From Pseudomonadota bacterium (GTDB taxonomy: Bacteria > Myxococcota_A > UBA796 > UBA9615), in assembly GCA_024229515.1 (NCBI GenBank), contig JAAESI010000096.1, forward strand, positions 1-58,754: a stretch of DNA of 58,754 bases, read 5' to 3'. The translations under genes and the position numbers were made by a program. The number at the start of each line of letters is the position of its first letter. Positions within the stretch are counted from its first letter, which is position 1. A model generated the notes under the pieces. The model saw only the letters and a list, made by a program, of their open reading frames with translations, did no database searches and was not told where the DNA came from. Below, one piece after another: positions 54,200 through 58,754 of the stretch.

Positions 54200-56041
54200 G
54201 TGTCCGAATCGGCGCTCAGTCCGACCTTCCGCCTCGTGAGGTTCCTCGTGATCGGCGCCGTCGTCGGCTTCCTCGTCGCGGCCGGGGCGCTCGGAGCGTT
54301 TCACTGCGACGAAGCCAACGTCGTCCGTCACGTGACGCGCTTCGCCGATGGCGACTGGGGGCGTCCGGGGAGGCCCGGCTTCCTGTGGCTGTTGCTGTCG
54401 CCCTCGCTCCTGTTCGACTCCCCGGTGGCGTCGGTCCTGGCGATGAGGGCCGCCGCGGTGGGGGCCTCGCTGGGCACGCTCGCCCTCGTCTGGAGGATCG
54501 TCCAGGACGACGACCCGGACGACCGGATCGGCCCGCTGTTGGCCGTCGCCCTGCTCGGCGCGTCGATGTCCTGGCAGGCGCACTCGTTCGAGGTGCGAAC
54601 GGACACCTTCGTCGTGCCGATGACGCTGCTGGCGGGGTGGGCCGTGGTTCGGCCCTCGGTGACCTTCCGCCAGGCGCTGCTGGCAGGCTTGGCCCTCGGG
54701 GCGGCCTGCGTGTTCAGCCAGAAGACCGTCTACAACGTCGCGGCGCTGGGCGCCGGGGGTGCGTTCGCGGCGATCTCGATGCGGGTCCCGGGGCGTGAGA
54801 TCGGCCGCACGATCGTCGGCGTCGCAGTCGGTGCGGCCGTCGGCGTGGGGGCCTGGTACGGCCTGCTCGCGGTGATATCGGATCCGGCCGCCGTGGGGGA
54901 GGGGCTGGGCAAGGCGGCCAAGAACGCGTGGAGCAACAAGCGAAGCCTCGCGGTCAACCTGAAGACCCTGGGAGGCGCGACCGCCGTGGCGCCCGGGCTC
55001 TACCTCGTCGGCCTCGCGGCGGTGCTGGGGGCGTGGCGGTGGCGTCGGGAGCGACCGAGGGCGGCGGCGTTCGTGGTCGTCTTCGCCGCGATGGCGTCGA
55101 CCATGTTCGTGCACCGGGGCTTCTTCCCGTACTTCATCGCCTCCTTCGAGCCCTACCTCGCGATCGCCGCGGGCGGGTTGGGGGCCGAGCTGTGGACCCG
55201 AGTCCGCGCCTCACGCAGGCCTCGCGCCGCCTGGGTGGGGGCCGCCGTGGTGTTCGTCGCGACGTGTGCGAGCGCACCGCAGGCCCTCCGCATCCTCGAC
55301 GCCGACAGCGGTCGGCAATTCGAGGTCATGCGCGAGGCGGACGCCCTGTTCGACGGACCAGTCCCCCACTGGGACTCGACCGGGCTGATGGCCGGCTACC
55401 CCGAGACCACGTTCTTCAACACCCAGGCGGTGCGGATGGGCTTCCGGGAACGACAGGGGCGCGACGTGTACGTGCAGCTGGCGCGGGAGCGGAAGCCGCA
55501 GTTCCTGATCCGCAACTACATGACCCGAACGCGGACCCTGCGCGAGGGCGAGCGGAAGTGGCTGTGGCGGCACTTCCTGCCGTACCGGAACAACCTGTAC
55601 CTGCGCGGAGGGAGGGTCGCCGCCGGACCTGATCGGCGCTCGACGAAGGTCGACCTCGCCGCCGACGGCGCCTACACGGTGCACTTCCGCGGGGGCTGGA
55701 CCGGTACCGCCCGGGTCAACGGGCGTGCCGTCGCCGATGGCGAGGTGGTGACGCTGACGGGGGACCGCGCCTCCCTGAGCGCGATCGCCGATGAGGGGGG
55801 CGGGCAGCTCTGGATCCTGTTTGGGGCCGACCGCGTACCGATGGCGGAGTCCGAGGAGCGCCTCGACTGGTCGATGTACCCGACGCTGCGCCGAAGCCGA
55901 CACCAGAGCTACGACCACCGCAAGAGGGGGCGTGACCTGCTGACGCAACCGGATCGGCTGAGCGCGGAGGGGTTCGAGCGGCGGCGCCAGCGGCACCTGG
56001 CTCACTTGAAGCGCGCCGAACGCAAATACGACGGCCGCTGA
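54200..56041 (+). CDS. GT39-like (PMT/ArnT type) glycosyltransferase
   Basis: The predicted protein has 613 residues with an N-terminal set of about ten membrane segments and a soluble C-terminal region of some 200 residues. The first extracytoplasmic loop carries FHCDEANVVRH; the Asp37-Glu38 pair matches the catalytic acidic motif of GT-C transferases. WQAHSFEVRTDTF follows the second helix as in ArnT/PMT relatives. It would transfer a sugar from a polyprenyl-phosphate donor on the periplasmic face. GTG start. The acceptor is unknown. It is unrelated in detail to the GT-C-like gene at 27959. Confidence 0.78.
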   Translation: MSESALSPTFRLVRFLVIGAVVGFLVAAGALGAFHCDEANVVRHVTRFADGDWGRPGRPGFLWLLLSPSLLFDSPVASVLAMRAAAVGASLGTLALVWRIVQDDDPDDRIGPLLAVALLGASMSWQAHSFEVRTDTFVVPMTLLAGWAVVRPSVTFRQALLAGLALGAACVFSQKTVYNVAALGAGGAFAAISMRVPGREIGRTIVGVAVGAAVGVGAWYGLLAVISDPAAVGEGLGKAAKNAWSNKRSLAVNLKTLGGATAVAPGLYLVGLAAVLGAWRWRRERPRAAAFVVVFAAMASTMFVHRGFFPYFIASFEPYLAIAAGGLGAELWTRVRASRRPRAAWVGAAVVFVATCASAPQALRILDADSGRQFEVMREADALFDGPVPHWDSTGLMAGYPETTFFNTQAVRMGFRERQGRDVYVQLARERKPQFLIRNYMTRTRTLREGERKWLWRHFLPYRNNLYLRGGRVAAGPDRRSTKVDLAADGAYTVHFRGGWTGTARVNGRAVADGEVVTLTGDRASLSAIADEGGGQLWILFGADRVPMAESEERLDWSMYPTLRRSRHQSYDHRKRGRDLLTQPDRLSAEGFERRRQRHLAHLKRAERKYDGR

Positions 56042-56045
56042 GCGG

Positions 56046-56573
56046 CTACCGGGCGCGCGCGTACTCGGTGGCGTAGACGACCGGCCGGGGGAGGTTGTCG
56101 TTCACGATGGTGGTCGTGACGGTGAGCCGGGCCCCGTCGGCGCTGAGTTCGAAGGAGACCGACTGAGCGCCCCGCTCGCTGCGGGCCTTGCTGTGCAGGC
56201 TCCCATTCTTCATCCGTCGGGACAGGTGGATGTCCTCGCCGCGGTCGCTGATCATCGCGACCTCGGTTCCATCCAACGGGGTCGTCCAGCCTTCGCTGCG
56301 GTCGGACGAGATGGTCATGGTGCCGTCGCCGGGGGTCATCACGTAGTGGCTGGAGTACGTCGCCGCCTTGCGCAGCCGCTTGCGGGTGATGCCTCGGATG
56401 AGGGCCGACATCTCGGCCGTGACCTCGTCGATGGCCGCGTCCCGGGGGGTGTCGTAGTCGGCCGCGACGAGGTTCCAGGTGCCGGCGTAATCGGCCGGTT
56501 CAGCGGCGACGGCGGCGCCGGCGAGGAGGAGGAAGGGGGCCGCGACGGCGGCCAGAATCTGCAGTCTCATCAC
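56046..56573 (-). CDS. Secreted lipocalin-like protein
   Basis: The predicted protein has 175 residues with a signal peptide (LQILAAVAAPFLLLAGAAVA). The mature protein starts with YAGTWNLVAADY, the GxW pattern at the mouth of lipocalin-like barrels. Beta-rich sequence follows (GTMTISSDRSEGW, SVSFELSADGARLTVTTTI). A specific family is not evident. It is convergent with the GT39-like gene, four bases apart. The 182-base stretch between this gene and the peptidase gene contains no further frame. Confidence 0.62.
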   Translation of the reverse strand: MMRLQILAAVAAPFLLLAGAAVAAEPADYAGTWNLVAADYDTPRDAAIDEVTAEMSALIRGITRKRLRKAATYSSHYVMTPGDGTMTISSDRSEGWTTPLDGTEVAMISDRGEDIHLSRRMKNGSLHSKARSERGAQSVSFELSADGARLTVTTTIVNDNLPRPVVYATEYARAR

Positions 56574-56755
56574 ACGCTCCCGGTCCCTCGGTGGGGGAGT
56601 GTAGTGCGCGAGGCGGCCAAGGGCACGGGTCGATCCATCACCGGGGCCCGATCAGGCGGGGGGCGGCGGAGTGAAGGGGTGTCGTTGCATCGGTGTCTTC
56701 ACTGTGGCCGTTTGGCGGGCTTGCGCCGATGACGCGCCGATGACATAGGTGCCCG

Positions 56756-58285
56756 ATGCCCGTGCTCCCCGACCTGAACCGCGCGCGCCTCGGCGCCGTC
56801 GCCCGCGAACACCTCGAGTCCGTCGTCGCCATCGACTCGGCCTCGGACGAGACCTCCACCACGGTGCCGTCGACCGAGGGGCAGCGGGTGCTGTCCGAGC
56901 ACCTGCGGGGTTTCTTCGAGGGGCTCGGAGCGACCGTCGAGTTGGACGAGTTCGCCAACGTCATCGCCTCGCTGCCGGGGCGCGGGGCCACCGCCGACCT
57001 GCCGCCGCTGGCGCTGATGATCCACCTCGACACGGCGCGGGGGACGGCGGTGCCCGAATCGCTGAACGTGGTGCCGGCGTGGGACGGCGCGGCGATTCTG
57101 TACCCGGACAACCCGGAGCTGACGGTGGACGTGGCGGGCTACCCGACGACGTCGCTGTTCCTCGGCCACGACCTGCTCATCGGCGACGGCGTGTCCCCGT
57201 TCGGGCTCGACGACAAGCTCGGGCTGACCCACATGATGACGCTGGCGCGCATCCTCTTCGACCACCCCGAGATCCCCCACCGACCGCTGATGCTGATCGG
57301 CCGTCCGGACGAGGAGATTGGCCGGGAGGACGCGCTCTACGGGCTCGCCGCGACGCTGGCGGAGCGAGGGGTGACGTCGGCGTACACGGTCGACGGCCTC
57401 GACCCGTTCGAGGTGAACACGGCCAACTTCAACGCCCTGGGCGGGTACGTGGTGTTCGCCTCGGAGCCAGCCGAGGCGCCGGACGGCCTGCTGCGGAGCT
57501 ACGGGATCGGGGGTGTGAACACCCACGGCGCGACGGCCAAGGCGGAGGGGCACCGGGGAGCGGTGCGGCTGGCGGCGGAGATCGCCGGCCGGCTCGATGA
57601 CGGTTCGCGACCGCTGCGCTTCGAGTCGAACGCGCAGCGCGACTGCGACGGTGTGCTGGCCCTGTGGCACGCCGACGCGGACGCTGCCGAGCGGGCCCGT
57701 TCGGTCATCGACTCGGTCATGGCGCCGCACCTGAGCAAGGGAGCGTCCCTGGGGGTGGAGGAGGTCGACTCGGTCCTCGCCGATGGGGCTGTCGGCGCGA
57801 TGCTCGCGTTCGTGCGCGACTTCCTGGCGTCGGCCGGTCCCGAGCCCCGGCTGTGCGAGGACAGCGAGGGCTGGGAGGGCTACACGCAGCCGTACCGGGT
57901 CCGGTGGTGCGAGGACGGCTTGCACCTGGACTTCCGGGTGCGCGACTTCGATCCCGACGGGCTGCTCGCCCGCCGCGAGCACGTGCGGGTGTTGGCGGGA
58001 GCCCGGCCTTCGGAGTGGTCCCACCAGTACAAGAACATGGGGCCGTTGCTGGCCCAGCGGCCGGACCTTGCGGAGGCGGCGATGGCGGCGGGCGCGGCGA
58101 TCGGGGTCGCGCCGCTGGACAATCCGATCCGCGGCGGAACGGGGGTCGACCCGTTCCTCGATGCGGGGGTCTTCGTCGCGAACCTCGGCACCGGCTACTT
58201 CGCCCCGGAGAGCGAGAAAGAGTTCACCTCGCTGCAGCTGATGGCCGACCACGCGCTGTGGTTGACCGCGCTGGTGCAGAGCTAG
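56756..58285 (+). CDS. Peptidase-T-like M20 metallopeptidase
   Basis: The predicted protein has 509 residues, about 100 longer than PepT. Metal-site motifs in order: MIHLDTA (His90, Asp92), FGLDDKLGLTH (bridging Asp152/153), PDEEIGRED (Glu186/187), and YTVDGLD. GGVNTHGATAKAEG and NPIRGGTG resemble the PepT specificity loops. The C-terminal His of PepT (in YHGKHEF) is replaced: here the segment reads GTGYFAPESEKEF at 478-490. So the enzyme may use a different ligand or have altered activity. Tripeptide hydrolysis in the cytoplasm is the default prediction. Confidence 0.82.
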   Translation: MPVLPDLNRARLGAVAREHLESVVAIDSASDETSTTVPSTEGQRVLSEHLRGFFEGLGATVELDEFANVIASLPGRGATADLPPLALMIHLDTARGTAVPESLNVVPAWDGAAILYPDNPELTVDVAGYPTTSLFLGHDLLIGDGVSPFGLDDKLGLTHMMTLARILFDHPEIPHRPLMLIGRPDEEIGREDALYGLAATLAERGVTSAYTVDGLDPFEVNTANFNALGGYVVFASEPAEAPDGLLRSYGIGGVNTHGATAKAEGHRGAVRLAAEIAGRLDDGSRPLRFESNAQRDCDGVLALWHADADAAERARSVIDSVMAPHLSKGASLGVEEVDSVLADGAVGAMLAFVRDFLASAGPEPRLCEDSEGWEGYTQPYRVRWCEDGLHLDFRVRDFDPDGLLARREHVRVLAGARPSEWSHQYKNMGPLLAQRPDLAEAAMAAGAAIGVAPLDNPIRGGTGVDPFLDAGVFVANLGTGYFAPESEKEFTSLQLMADHALWLTALVQS

Positions 58286-58373
58286 GCGCGCCGCCGCTGC
58301 TGCGGTCAGCGTCCCCGAAGCGCCTGCTTAGCCGCGCGTAACTCCGACCCTGTCAAGCGTAGTCTCTCAGTAC

Positions 58374-58409
58374 AACGTTCTTGTCATCTGTAGGAACGTC
58401 TTGTAAGAG
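58374..58409 (+). promoter_or_regulatory. Possible promoter with short direct repeat
   Basis: AACGTTCTTGT (58374-58384) recurs as AACGTCTTGT (58395-58404), 21 bases apart. TTGTCA at 58381-58386 and TAAGAG at 58404-58409 are spaced 17 bases, a weak promoter-like pair. The region is AT-richer than its surroundings and precedes a gene with a strong ribosome-binding site. Confidence 0.3.
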
Positions 58410-58424
58410 AACCGGGGAGGTGAC

Positions 58425-58658
58425 ATGGGACGACGCAAGCCCAAGAACCTGAAGCTCGGCGCGGTCGGGGTGTACGTGGTCCGTGGGCCTCGCGAGGACC
58501 GCCGGTTCTATTGGCAGGCGTCCTGCTCGGTGGCCGGCAAGCGCAAGACGATCTGGTCCGGTTGGGCCACGAAGGACGAGGCAGAGCGCGCCGCCTGCGA
58601 GGCCCGTGCGGCGCGGCGTTGTTGCACGGCTCCGAGCGAGGCCGGATCGGGCCACTGA
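58425..58658 (+). CDS. Small basic protein resembling integrase N-terminal DNA-binding segments
   Basis: The predicted protein has 77 residues. A strong GGGGAGG ribosome-binding site (58414-58420) precedes the ATG, supporting translation. The middle part (DRRFYWQASCSVAGKRKTIW, then SGWATKDEAERAA) resembles the three-stranded Arm-type DNA-binding or AP2-like module at the start of tyrosine recombinases, where a YWxAxxxVxGKRKxxW pattern is common. No catalytic recombinase domain follows. It could be a stand-alone DNA-binding protein, an excisionase-like factor, or the remnant of an integrase. Confidence 0.55.
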   Translation: MGRRKPKNLKLGAVGVYVVRGPREDRRFYWQASCSVAGKRKTIWSGWATKDEAERAACEARAARRCCTAPSEAGSGH

Positions 58659-58675
58659 GCGGCTCTCTCGGAGTT

Positions 58676-58754
58676 TCAGCTTCGGACAGCCCGCGATTCC
58701 GGCATCCCGAGCTCGGTCATGCGATTGAGGATGTTCACACCGATCATCGCTTCC
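58676..58754 (-). CDS. C-terminal tail of an unidentified gene, cut by the window edge
   Basis: Reading inward from the right edge on the minus strand, the frame EAMIGVNILNRMTELGMPES leads to RAVRS and a stop at 58676-58678. The sequence looks like real protein rather than shadow and recalls the ends of some transposases, but 25 residues are too few to assign. Orientation toward the integrase-like gene suggests an accessory segment beginning here. Confidence 0.35.
   Translation of the reverse strand, partial: EAMIGVNILNRMTELGMPESRAVRS

Noticed and set aside
53534..55114. 526-codon minus-strand frame as a long methyltransferase
   Set aside because: Only 53534-54133 has methyltransferase motifs; the rest is antisense to the GT39-like gene and highly charged shadow sequence.

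Overview
The window is very GC-rich and almost fully coding. It looks like chromosomal DNA of a predatory or social Deltaproteobacterium, most likely Myxococcota or a close relative. That placement is an inference from gene content: secreted lipoproteins with poly-Asp linkers, MopE-type Cys-Asp metal-binding motifs and FG-GAP repeats, a Ser/Thr kinase fused to a formylglycine-generating-enzyme-like domain, many stand-alone response regulators, and MoxR/VWA operons. There is no rRNA, tRNA, CRISPR array or complete insertion sequence.

Layout. 1-4827: a family of FG-GAP/MopE-like lipoproteins, comprising one frameshifted copy running off the left edge, two intact tandem copies, and between them a scar of two head-to-head gene fragments. 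4868-11717: a kinase/response-regulator pair, a double radical-SAM protein, two related response regulators (one with Asp to Glu at the phosphorylation site, one with half its receiver missing) and a small cytochrome c. 11834-29863: a long co-directional cluster with a Gln/Gly-rich coiled-coil membrane protein, MoxR ATPase, DUF58 protein, two VWA membrane proteins, a membrane-anchored companion, an ABC ATPase, two ABC permeases and a GT-C-like membrane protein. Several of these genes overlap by 1-4 bases. The cluster is interrupted at 17493-17943 by a small cassette encoding a GxxExxY protein between perfect 33-bp inverted repeats. 29871-36835: ketoacyl-ACP synthase III, a cNMP-binding patatin phospholipase, a DsbA-like protein, a lytic transglycosylase and a deacetylase-like lipoprotein.

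36887-45222: a 5'-truncated FG-GAP gene overlapping a TIR-domain gene on the other strand, a YceI-like lipoprotein, a thrombospondin-type-3-repeat/VWA lipoprotein with a recognisable promoter and palindrome, an SspB-like ClpXP adaptor and a large MopE/FG-GAP lipoprotein. 45251-58285: an ABC-F ATPase, small envelope proteins, a third regulator of the receiver/PilZ-like type, a phoB-phoR-porin operon with a Pho-box-like repeat in front, a sulfotransferase, a methyltransferase, a GT39-like membrane protein, a lipocalin-like secreted protein and a peptidase-T-like enzyme. The right end holds a small integrase-N-terminus-like protein and the tail of an unidentified gene, suggesting the edge of an accessory region.

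The strongest candidates for unusual biology are the inverted-repeat GxxExxY cassette in the MoxR/VWA cluster, the MoxR/VWA/ABC cluster itself, the fused active plus degenerate radical-SAM protein, the degenerate receiver trio, and the TIR gene overprinted on a broken FG-GAP gene.
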